Below, piece by piece: positions 1-9,300 of a stretch of 13,979 nt of DNA. Below the pieces are notes generated by a model. It was given only the letters and a program-made list of their open reading frames with translations. It was not told the origin of the DNA and searched no databases. A program made the translations under genes and the position numbers. Each line of letters starts with the position of its first letter. Positions within the stretch are counted from its first letter, which is position 1. Source of the DNA: Bacteroidia bacterium (lineage in GTDB: Bacteria; Bacteroidota; Bacteroidia; Bacteroidales; UBA12481); contig JAPLDV010000216.1 in the NCBI GenBank assembly GCA_026391235.1, forward strand, positions 1 through 13,979, read 5' to 3'.

Positions 1-1
1 C

Positions 2-1375
2 CATAAATTTTATTTCAATCTTGATACCCCGGGCGGGAACAGGTTGCTTATGCAGCGTTACGCAGAAAATAGTGCGGAATTCATCAGGATTATAGGATAC
101 AGGGAATTTATTCAAACTCTTCTATTCCAGTCGAAAAAAGGAATTGATCTTTTTTTCAGCCGCTCCGATGTGTGGCTTCAGAAATTAGAAAAGACACGGA
201 CTTCCAATAATTCCATGCTTGCGGCCTTTGCCGAAATTCATTTGTACAGGGCGGTTTTAGCTTCACAATTCTCAGATTATAAAGCCTCTGCGATTGACCT
301 GGTCGCTTCTTATAAGGCTGTGGCAAAATCGGGAAGTGAACTCAGTACTCCTGATCGCAACAAGTTATCGGGAATACTGGGTGTCCTGTTTCAGCAGATT
401 CCCGATCAATACGGGAAATATCTCTGGATATTCGGCATCCGTTCTTCCGGTTTGAGCGGGTATAATGGCCTGGAACGCTATTATACCACTGCTTTACCCG
501 GTTCTATTGAGCGAATGGAGGGATATTTGCTCATGATTACCGCATTAAAGGAATTCAGCCAGGATCCGGCCGCCGCCTGGAACTTTATCCGGGCTGAGGG
601 TAAACCGATGCTGGAAAATCCTCTGATCAGATATCAAAGTGCTTTGGCTGCTCTCAAAGCCGGAGATTGTGATTCGGCTGTTAAATTGCTGGATTCACAG
701 GCAAATGGAAATGTGTTACCTGCTTTTCCTTATTGGACATACCAGTTGGGCCGGTGTAAACTTTATCAGAACGATCCGGTCGCTTCTGTTTATTTTGAAA
801 GATTTCTGAAAAATCCAGGTGGTGATAATTACCGACATACAGCTTTATTGATGGCTGGTTGGAGTTATCTGCTTCATGGACAATCTGACAAGGCCAGTGA
901 ATATTTTCATCGTATAAAAAATCTTCCTGCACCCTTTACGGTATATGACAAACAAGCCTTGAATGAAGTTGGTTCGGACAGGATACCTGACCCGGAGCTA
1001 TTGAAAGTCAGGCTCCTTTTCGATGGCGGCTATTATGATAAATGTCTGGAAATTTGTGAAGTTTTGATTTTATCGGGAATATATCACGATCGGGAAGATG
1101 GTGAATTGCAGTACAGGAAGGCCAGATGCGAGCAGCGCATGGGTTTGATCTCCCGTGCAATAAATAGTTTTCTAGGGGTAATCGATAGGGCCGACAGGAT
1201 CAGGAGTTATATTGTTCCAAATTCAGCGTTGCAGCTGGGCAACCTTTATAAAAAATCGGGCCAGTTTGACCTGGCCCGGAAGTATTATAAATTGAGTCTG
1301 GATCTGAACAAATACGGTTATCGCGATGGGATCAACCGGCAGGCTCAGGCAGCGCTGAGGGAACTTGGGAAATAG
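2..1375 (+). CDS. Tetratricopeptide-like helical repeat protein, 5'-truncated by window edge
   Basis: The reading frame is open from the first bases of the window. The first in-frame start codons (TTG at 44, ATG at 50) sit in the middle of protein-like sequence (HKFYFNLDTPGGNRLL just before), so the real start and any signal peptide probably lie upstream. The visible part, about 457 residues, is rich in aromatic and Ala residues with helix-turn-helix spacing. TPR-like stretches are clearest near the C-terminus (ALLMAGWSYLLHGQSDKASE; LQYRKARCEQRMGLISRAI; ALQLGNLYKKSGQFDLARKY). TPR folds act as protein-binding scaffolds; the partner is unknown. It ends at TAG 1373-1375, one base from the stop of the convergent TPM gene, and its 3' end contains the intrinsic terminator of that opposing operon. 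No enzymatic motif is seen. The TPR-type assignment is fairly safe; a specific function is not assignable. Confidence 0.75.
   Translation, partial: HKFYFNLDTPGGNRLLMQRYAENSAEFIRIIGYREFIQTLLFQSKKGIDLFFSRSDVWLQKLEKTRTSNNSMLAAFAEIHLYRAVLASQFSDYKASAIDLVASYKAVAKSGSELSTPDRNKLSGILGVLFQQIPDQYGKYLWIFGIRSSGLSGYNGLERYYTTALPGSIERMEGYLLMITALKEFSQDPAAAWNFIRAEGKPMLENPLIRYQSALAALKAGDCDSAVKLLDSQANGNVLPAFPYWTYQLGRCKLYQNDPVASVYFERFLKNPGGDNYRHTALLMAGWSYLLHGQSDKASEYFHRIKNLPAPFTVYDKQALNEVGSDRIPDPELLKVRLLFDGGYYDKCLEICEVLILSGIYHDREDGELQYRKARCEQRMGLISRAINSFLGVIDRADRIRSYIVPNSALQLGNLYKKSGQFDLARKYYKLSLDLNKYGYRDGINRQAQAALRELGK
1250..1278 (-). terminator. Intrinsic terminator of the lemA/TPM operon, inside the convergent gene
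   Basis: Read on the minus strand, an 8-bp perfect stem (CGGGCCAG / CTGGCCCG, six-base loop GTCAAA) is followed by A and then six T residues (1250-1255). This is a textbook rho-independent shape, about 100 nt downstream of the minus-strand TPM stop at 1377. On the plus strand the stem is not followed by a T run, so it is directional. The same bases encode part of the TPR protein (around GQFDLAR). Confidence 0.7.
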
Positions 1376-1376
1376 T

Positions 1377-2168
1377 TTACCAGCTGCCCCCTGCGCCTCC
1401 GCCACCGAAACTACCTCCGCCACCGCCTCCGAATCCACCTCCGAATCCGCCTCCCGATGAGAAACCACCAAAAGAGCCATCATTACCGCGACCGCCCATC
1501 ATACCAAGCAAAAGCAGCAGTGGCAGGCCACCACCACCGCCAATTCCCTTTTGACGGTTCATACGTGAACGTCCTCCGAAAATAACGGAGAACAGGATTG
1601 CCATGATGATCAAACCAACGAGTGAGTTCGTTTTTTTAGGTTTATGTTTTTGCAGATATTGGTCAGCTGTAAATTCTCCGGAAGTAATCTTCATAATAAT
1701 ATCTACGGCTGAGTTGATGCCCCCAGAGTAATTGCCAGATTTGAATTGTGGAAGCACCTCAATGTCAACGATTTGATGAGCTTGTATATCAGTAAGAGCT
1801 CCTTCGAGTCCATATCCTACAGAAATGTGAACCTGTCCCTTTTCTTCGACCGTTTTCGGTTTAATCATAATCATAACCCAGTTGTCTTTGCCTTTGACCC
1901 CTGCTTTCCATTTTTCAGCCAGGCGGTCGGTGTAATCAGCCGGATCAAAACCATTAAGGGTCGGAACAGTAACAATAAATATCTGGTTAGAGGTTTGATT
2001 ATTGAAGGCGAGCAATTTGCGCTCCAGATTTGCGGCATCCGTTGGGGTAAACAAGTTTGTAAAGTCATTAACCAGCCTTGGCGGTTTCATCGGTTCAGGG
2101 AAATCCTGCGAGCGGAGAGCTGGGACAACAAGGGCAAGTAACAGGCTAAAAGCCAGTATTCTTTTCAT
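1377..2168 (-). CDS. Exported TPM-domain (YgcG-like) membrane protein with Gly-rich tail
   Basis: Protein of 263 residues. The ATG at 2166-2168 is preferred over the in-frame start at 2264 because it directly opens a signal peptide (MKRILAFSLLLALVVPALRSQ) and the longer form would overlap the upstream gene. After cleavage, residues about 35-160 form a TPM domain (PF04536: DFTNLFTPTDAANLE, ISVGYGLEGALTDIQ). A transmembrane helix follows at about 181-199, then a hydrophobic LPLLLLLGMM patch and a Gly/Ser/Phe tail ending GGSW, as is common in this family. The TPM domain should face the periplasm. TPM domains have been linked to phosphatase activity and membrane-protein quality control, mostly from plant homologues; the role here is not settled. 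It is the last gene of the lemA operon, 10 nt after the second TPM gene, and ends tail-to-tail against the TPR gene. Confidence 0.88.
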   Translation of the reverse strand: MKRILAFSLLLALVVPALRSQDFPEPMKPPRLVNDFTNLFTPTDAANLERKLLAFNNQTSNQIFIVTVPTLNGFDPADYTDRLAEKWKAGVKGKDNWVMIMIKPKTVEEKGQVHISVGYGLEGALTDIQAHQIVDIEVLPQFKSGNYSGGINSAVDIIMKITSGEFTADQYLQKHKPKKTNSLVGLIIMAILFSVIFGGRSRMNRQKGIGGGGGLPLLLLLGMMGGRGNDGSFGGFSSGGGFGGGFGGGGGGSFGGGGAGGSW

Positions 2169-2178
2169 TTCACTATTT

Positions 2179-2616
2179 TTATTTTCCAAAAGAGATTTCA
2201 TCCGATAATTCATTCGTATCATTCTGCAGGTAAGGGTAATGTTCGATAAGTTTTTCACCTGCAAGCTTAATTCCTTCTGCCAATCCTTCGGTAAAACGAT
2301 TGTTCCGGAAGTGTTCGGTCATGATTTCCTTTATGAGATCCCAGAATCCTTCGGGCACTTTGGAGTTGATTCCTGCATCTCCGATAATAGCGAACTTCCG
2401 GTTTCTGATGGCAAGGTAAAACAATACCCCATTACGATATTCTGTTTTATGCATCTTCAGCTTTTTGAAAATGAAGGATGCCTGATCGAGCACATCTCCT
2501 GTGAATGTATCCTCGATATGCACCCGGATTTCTCCGGAAGTTTGCTTTTCAGCCTGAGCGATGGCATTTTTAATTGCCAACTGATCTTTTTCGGTAAAGA
2601 ATTTTCGTGCGTTCAT
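2179..2616 (-). CDS. Short TPM-domain protein without signal peptide
   Basis: Protein of 145 residues that is almost entirely one TPM domain (PF04536). The N-terminal half has the characteristic AIAQAEKQTSGEIRVHIE segment, followed by GVLFYLAIRNRKFAIIGDAG and a C-terminal helical part. No signal peptide or transmembrane segment is visible, so it is predicted to be cytoplasmic or peripheral, unlike the next gene. It starts 4 nt after the lemA stop, which implies co-transcription and probably translational coupling. In Bacteroidota, small TPM proteins of this type are often encoded between lemA and a longer exported TPM protein. Biochemical function is unknown. Confidence 0.87.
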   Translation of the reverse strand: MNARKFFTEKDQLAIKNAIAQAEKQTSGEIRVHIEDTFTGDVLDQASFIFKKLKMHKTEYRNGVLFYLAIRNRKFAIIGDAGINSKVPEGFWDLIKEIMTEHFRNNRFTEGLAEGIKLAGEKLIEHYPYLQNDTNELSDEISFGK

Positions 2617-2620
2617 CCGG

Positions 2621-3214
2621 CTAGAATTTTACTTCCGGGGCTTTTTCTGCACCCTCGGTGGCTTCAAAGTAAGGTTTCTTGTCGAAATTAAAGAGACCTG
2701 CATAAATGTTTTTCGGAAACATCTTGATAAAGGTATTGTAATCACGCGCCATTTCATTGAATTTCCTTCTTTCGTTGCTGATCCGGTTTTCAGTTTGTTC
2801 CAGTTGAACCTGCAGGTCCAGGAAGTTCTGATTGGCTTTTAGGTTCGGATACTGTTCTACTACCACCATCAAACGTGAAAGGGCACTGGTCATCCCAGCC
2901 TGAGCTTCCTGAAATTGCTTCATATTTTCGGCTGTCAAATTTTTCGGATCGATCTGAATGGAAGTAGCTTTCGATCTGGCTTCAATAACAGCCGTCAGTG
3001 TTTTACTTTCAAAGTCGGCGTATCCTTTAACCGTATTAACCAGGTTCGGGATCAGATCGGAACGGCGCTGGTAGGAATTTTCCACGTTTGACCATTGCTC
3101 ATCGACCTTTTCACTTTTGGTAACCATGCCGTTATAACTTCGGACACCTGAAATTACAAGCAATCCAACGATAACTACCAATACAATAATCCAAAGGTTG
3201 CGTCTATTTCTCAT
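2621..3214 (-). CDS. lemA: LemA family membrane-anchored protein
   Basis: Protein of 197 residues, typical for LemA (PF04011). A single N-terminal transmembrane helix (about residues 7-24, LWIIVLVVIVGLLVISGV) is followed by a long helical region carrying the family signature around residues 33-62 (VDEQWSNVENSYQRRSDLIP, then NLVNTVKGYA). Further family marks are Asn/Arg-rich helices (TENRISNERRKFNEMARDYN), the YNxxxxxFP-like motif (YNTFIKMFP) and a GLFNFDKKPYFEA segment near the C-terminus. The expected topology is a short inside N-terminus with the helical domain on the other face of the inner membrane. LemA proteins recur next to TPM-domain genes and are associated with envelope functions, but no activity is proven. 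This is the first gene of a three-gene operon with spacings of 4 and 10 nt. Confidence 0.93.
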   Translation of the reverse strand: MRNRRNLWIIVLVVIVGLLVISGVRSYNGMVTKSEKVDEQWSNVENSYQRRSDLIPNLVNTVKGYADFESKTLTAVIEARSKATSIQIDPKNLTAENMKQFQEAQAGMTSALSRLMVVVEQYPNLKANQNFLDLQVQLEQTENRISNERRKFNEMARDYNTFIKMFPKNIYAGLFNFDKKPYFEATEGAEKAPEVKF

Positions 3215-3254
3215 GATATTAATTATTTATCCATACAAAGATCAAAATTTATTC

Positions 3255-3262
3255 CAAATATA
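3255..3262 (-). promoter_or_regulatory. Candidate -7 box for the lemA operon
   Basis: The minus strand reads TATATTTG here, an exact match to the Bacteroidota -7 element TAnnTTTG, about 40 nt upstream of the lemA ATG. A TTTG lies only 11 nt further upstream, which is too close for a standard -33 box, so the upstream half is not convincing. Confidence 0.45.
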
Positions 3263-3365
3263 CAGTAACCTTACAAACTCCATATTTTGGAAAGCTCAGT
3301 AGAAAACTCATGACAGTATTTGATAAACAGTAACTCAGTTGCCAGATCAAACCTTAATTTAGGAC

Positions 3366-3373
3366 TAAATTTG
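3366..3373 (+). promoter_or_regulatory. Candidate -7 box for the giant repeat-protein gene
   Basis: TAAATTTG matches the Bacteroidota -7 consensus TAnnTTTG and would give a leader of roughly 15-20 nt before the ATG at 3397. A -33 TTTG at standard distance is not evident (a TTG at 3339-3341 is about 24 nt away). The box overlaps the GTG at 3373, which argues against that GTG as the start codon. Confidence 0.45.
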
Positions 3374-3396
3374 TGGTAAATAAGCAATATATTATT

Positions 3397-6300
3397 ATGA
3401 AGAAAACAGTTTTTCTTCCCGGGAATTTTATGGCAGTAATTTTCTCTGTCATTTTAGCAGGTTTTGTTTCCTTAGGATCACTGATGGCTCAAACAGTAGT
3501 AACGTCACTGACGATAGGAGCTCAAACAGGAAGTGTAACTTATGGAACACCGGGCAGTGTGGTCTTTCCAATTAGTTTTAGCAAAAGTGGCAGCGGGACC
3601 GGAGCCACCAACCTGAATATAGTGTGGACGGCACCCTCAGGGGTAACAACCTCGTTTCCAATAGTTATTGATCCGGCGACGGCCACAAGCCCGGTTGCCT
3701 TAACAATAAGTACTTCGATTGCCACGCTGGCAGGCACCTATAGTTGTGCTGTTTCTTCAACCAGTAACGCCTTTACCAGCGCCCAGGCGAACTTCGTGGT
3801 TGGTGTTAAGCCGCTAACGATTGCCGGTGCGGCAGCCAGCAATAAAGTATATGACAGAACGAATTCCGCGATTATTACCGGGTCCCTGAGCGGAGTTGTC
3901 GGAACCGATGTTATCACTTTAAACGGAACCGGAGTCTTTGCGAGCCTCAACGCCGGAATCGGTATAGCGGTTACTTCAACCAGTACTCTGAGTGGAGCAA
4001 AAGTCGGCAATTATTCGCTTGTGCAGCCGACTGGCCTAACCGCCAATTTTACAAACGCACTGGTTGGTAACGGGAAATCCATTACGGTTACAGGTTATAC
4101 CCTAACCGGATCAGCTTCATCCAACTACTCAATTACACAGCCCGCCGGACTGACTGCCAATATTACACCCAAGACTATAACGATTACCGGTTTGACAGGT
4201 GTTAACAGAGCATATGATGCGACAACTTCAGCCTCTGTAACCGGGGATCCGGCATTATCAGGTGTAGTAACGGGTGATTCCGGAAACGTTGTTCCGGGTG
4301 GATCACCGGTTTTCGTTTTCGCAACTGCCTCGGTAGGCACAGGGAAACCAATCACAGTTACCGGTTATATCATTACGGGCTCTGCTTCCGGCAACTACTC
4401 TTTAACACAGCCAACCGGGATCTTTGCAAATATAACGGCCAGGGCACTTACCATAGCCAGCCCGGTGGCTAACAATAAAACTTACGATGCAACCAATGCT
4501 GCAATAATTGCCGGAGTGCTCTCCGGCATTGTCGGAGCTGATATTGTTACTTTAAACGGAACCGGAATCTTCGCCAGTACAAACGTCGGAACGGGCATCG
4601 CAGTAATTTCAACCAGCACCCTGGCTGGTGCAAGCGCAGGCAACTATTCGCTCACACAACCAACCGGCCTGACAGCCAATATTACCGCCAAGGCACTAAC
4701 CATTGCTTCCCCCGCGGCTGTTAATAAGCCATATGATGGAACGAATGCAGCAACGATTACCGGAACCCTCAGCGGGATTGCGGGAACTGATGCTGTTACT
4801 TTAACCGGTACGGGAACATTTTCAAGTGTCAATGTTGGCAATGGAATACCGGTTACTTCAACCAGTACTCTAGCCGGAGCGGGTGCAGCGAACTATACGC
4901 TCACCCAGCCTGCCGGACTCACCGCAAACATTACACCCAGGGAAATAACAATAACCGGATTGGCCGGGGGGAATAAGACTTATGACGGAACGACGACTGC
5001 CACCGTAACAGGAACCCCTGGATTATCAGGTGTTCTTCCTGCTGATGGGCCGAATGTCAACCTGGTGGCAGGTACTCCTGTGTATAATTTCGCAACATCT
5101 TCGGCAGGTAACGGGAAAGCCATAATTGTTACAGGTTACTCCTTAAGCGGGTCCGCTGCAGGCAATTACTCCCTCGTTCAGCCAACCGGACTAGTTGCCA
5201 ATATTTTGGCAAAAGATCTTACTGTAACGGGCCCAACGGCTGCTGACAAAGCTTACAGCGCGACCAATGCTGCAACAATAACCGGTGAACTTGCAGGAAA
5301 AGTCGGAGCAGATGTAGTTACCTTAATCGGAACCGGAACGTTTGCCAGTGTTAATGTAGGTACTGCCATTGACGTAACCTCAACCAGCACCCTTGGCGGA
5401 GCACAGGCGGGTAACTATACCTTAAAGCAGCCAACCGGCCTGAAAGCCAGTATCACACCTAAAGCATTAACCATAACAGCCACAGGTCCGCCTAAAGTTT
5501 ACGGCACATCACTTTTATCCGGTCCGAGTTCATTGTATTTTACAACCACTGCAACCGCTGGCAGTGAATTGGTAACCAGTGTTACGCTCCGTCCAAACAC
5601 TGAAGGGCTTCTGGCAGGAACTCCGGCAGGATCTGCTTATCTGGTAACACCCACTCTGGCAACCGGAACAGGTGGATTCTTAACTACCAACTACAACATC
5701 AATTATGTGGTATATTCTGGTACTGTAAGCCCTAAGCCTATCACCGTTACTGCAAAATCGGGGCTTAGAAAACTCTTGGGTACCGGTGACCCGGTATTCA
5801 CTTACACATGCACTCCTGCACTGGTAGGCGGAGATGTTTTCACCGGCGCTCTTTCGCGTGCACCCGGAGAAACCGTTGAGGGTAGTCCTTATGCAATAAC
5901 CATTGGCACCCTCTATGCCGGTACCAATTATTCCATAACTTTTGAATCCAGTACCTTTACCATTACATCGGCATCGGAAGCCCTGATAACCGCTTTCAAT
6001 TTCACGGCATTACCCAATTATGCAGAGACTATTGACCAAATTACAGGATCCATTTCCATTCCGGTTATCAATACCACCAATATTGTTTCGCTGATAGCAG
6101 TATTTACTGCTTCACCAGGCGCTGTTGTCAAGGTAGGCACCGTGGTTCAAAACAGCGGCGTTACCTCCAACAATTTCTCAGGTGTGGTCAATTATGTGGT
6201 AACGAGTGCCAATGGACTGGTTTCAAAAACCTATGCTGTTTCGGTAAATAAAAATCCCGTTGCTACTGAGAAACAAATTCTGACCTTTTCATTTCCTGAA

Positions 6301-9300
6301 ATTCCGGGTTCAACGGGGGTAATCAATCAAACCGATTACACTGTGACGGTTCATGTTCCTCTAACCTACAATGTAACCAGCCTGGTGGCCACATTTTCCC
6401 TCTCACCAGTAGCGACGGCTTTTGTTGGCGGAGTTCTGCAAACCAGCGGTGTATCCTCAAATAACTTTACCACAGCGCTTCCAGGTGGTAGTGGGTTCGC
6501 CTATTCGATACATGCAGAAAACGGATCAACACGAAACTATTATGTAAACCTGGTGAGGGATCCTGCCCGAACAGAAAAGCAGTTACTGACTTATGCGCTG
6601 CAAGGGATGGCTGGTGCGATTGATGAAATTGGTCACACCATTGAGGTGTCAATTCCTCATTCTTACAACCTAACCAATCTGGTTGCCACCTTCACCAGTT
6701 CATTGGCTTCAACAGTCAGAATCGGATCTACTCCTCAAATCAGCGGAGCAACAGCCAATAATTTCAGTTCAGCGGTAGCATATACAGTGGTTGCAGAAAA
6801 TGGAACTACGCAGAATTATTTTGTTGATGTAATCCAACTTCCGTCCAGCAGTGCGAAACAGATTATCGCATTCCAGTTCTTAGGCCTGACAAAGCCGGCA
6901 GTCGGAGTGATTGATCATACAGCAGGGACTATATTGGATAGTGTTCCACATTCGGCCGATATTACCCATCTGGTAGCCACATTTGTCAAATCACCCCTAT
7001 CCATGGTCACCCTAAACGGAGATATTCAAACCAGCGGAATAACCTTCAACGACTTCTCGTCCCCGGTGGTTTACAAGGTGACAGCTGAGGATGGCAGTGA
7101 AAAAAACTATACTGTGCAGGTTACCCAGTTGCCCGCCAGCAAAGAGAACAAGCTGTTGACATTTAGTGTCGGAATTGATAGCGGTACCGCAAACGGAACT
7201 ATAAATGAGGCTGAAAAATCTGTTATTGTGGAGGTTCCTGAAAGGACAAATATTGTTAATCTGGTGGCAACTTTTACAGTTTCACCTTTCGCTTCGGTAA
7301 AAATCGGGGAGGTACTTCAAACAAGCGGGAGCACGCATAATGACTTTACCCTTCCTAAAGCATACAAGATTATTGCTGAAGACGGATCTACCGAGATTTA
7401 TAATGTTTTGGTAAGGGTTCGGCCGACATTTTTCACTTTTAGTTTTGATGATGTGGCCTCACACCCGGCTGGCATCATTGACAGTGTCGCTCATACTATC
7501 GTGGTTCATGTTCCATTTTCGGTGGATAAAAGTGCTCTGAAAGCCTATTTTACCGTAAGCGGCAACTCACAAGTCTATATTGGCACTACTCTGCAGACAA
7601 CAGGAGTTACCCCAAATAATTTTACCACACCCAAAATCTATACTCTAAATGCCCAGAACGGCAGTTCGCAGAATTACACGGTTTCAGTTATCAGCGATCT
7701 GGCAAAAACCGAGAACAAGATACTGTCCTTTGCTTTTAATGCCCTGACTCCACCTTGCACCGGAGTCATTGTCGATTCAACCAAAACGGTAAGCGTAAAT
7801 GTGCCGTACGGAACCTCAGTGACGAGCCTCGTGGCAACCTATTCCTTATCAGATATGGCCGTTGCAAAAATCGGTACTACGGCTCAAACAAGTGGGGTGA
7901 CGCCAAATAATTTCTCCGCGAATGTTATTTATTCGATCGTAGCTGAGAATGGCTCTATACAAAATTATACGGTTAAGGTTATTGTCGCTCCGAACCATGA
8001 AAAGAAGATTCTTTCATTTCAGTTGCTTGGTTTCCCAAACCCGGTTGTCGGAGTTATTGATGAGGCAATAACCACAGTGACCTTGCATGTGCCTTTTGCC
8101 ACCAATGTTACGAACCTGATAGCTTCCTTCACTTTGTCAGTGAATGCAATTGCTAAAGTGAGTAATGTATTGCAGGTAAGTGGAGTAACACCAAATAATT
8201 TCACTTCAACGGTTACTTATGCCATTTATGCACAGAATGGATCGTTTATTAATTATTATGTGTCTGTAATTGTAGATCTTAATAATCAGAAAAAACTGCT
8301 GACTTTTTCGTTTGATGACATCAGCCCTAAACCGGTTGGGATTATTGATGAGGCAAACTTTGTTATAAGAGTCGGCATTCCATTCTCAGTTTCCCGCGCT
8401 TCGCTGAGGGCATTTTATACTGTTTCCGCAAAGGCCAAGGTATATATCAATAATATTTTGCAGGAATCCGGGATTACTAGTAATAGTTTTACTGCCGATA
8501 CGGTCCTGTACAAAGTAGTCGCAGAGGATTTGGGCATCCAGAATTATAAAGTTGTTGTCAGGAATAATCCAATCGAAAGAGGTAAGGAAATTATTTCCTA
8601 CAATTTCAATTCGCTGACACCTCAGGCTGTCGGAAGTATCGATGGTATTTCGAGATTCATAACTGTTCATGTTCCATTTAATACAAATGTCAGCAGCCTG
8701 ATCGCAACATTTACGGCATCTCCCAGGGCCAGACTGAATATAGGTACTATTGAACAAATCAGTGGGGTTACCATTAATAATTATACAAATCCGCTGACAA
8801 TTGTGGTAACTGCTGAGGATGCGACTACGCAGAATTATGTGGTTAGCGTGATTTTGGATCCAAGCGGAGAAAAGCAAATTCTGGATTTCAGGTTCCAGTC
8901 ATTAGCACCACAAGTAATTGGGATCATCAATGAAACTGCCAAAAGGGTTGATCTTGCTGTTCCTTTTGGCACCAATGTTACCAGCCTGGTTGCTACTTTT
9001 ACCACTTCTGCAAATTCAACGGTGAAAATTGGTACAACACTTCAGTATAGTGGAATTAGTATAAATAATTTTACCAACTCTCTTATTTACCAGGTAGTTG
9101 CACAAAATGGTACCACTCAGAACTATACTGTAGTTGTTGCTTTTTTACCTAATACTGAAAAAAGATTCTTAACCTTCCAGGTTGACAATTTGCTTAGTCC
9201 TGCCATCGGTGTGATTAATGAGGCTGCCCATACTATTCAGGTAAGCATACCATTCAGCGTCAGCAGAACCAGTTTGATTGTATCCTACACTGTATCGGTC

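Noticed and set aside
1380..1470. Low-complexity CCTCCGCCACC-type DNA as a possible satellite
   Set aside because: It encodes the Gly-rich tail typical of exported TPM proteins.
1617..1637. Possible plus-strand terminator for the TPR gene: AACGA/TCGTT stem followed by T residues
   Set aside because: The stem is only 5 bp with two G-C pairs, it is more than 240 nt past the stop codon, and the T run is explained by Lys codons of the minus-strand gene.
2169..2264. Upstream start at 2264 for the exported TPM protein
   Set aside because: It would overlap the preceding TPM gene by 86 nt and bury the signal peptide behind 32 extra residues.
3373..3396. GTG at 3373 as start of the giant gene
   Set aside because: It overlaps the candidate -7 box, and the ATG at 3397 opens directly into a signal peptide beginning MKK.
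8386..8877. 163-residue open frame on the minus strand
   Set aside because: It lies entirely antisense to the repeat array of the giant gene, has Cys/Ile-rich composition without recognisable motifs, and is a shadow of the coding frame.
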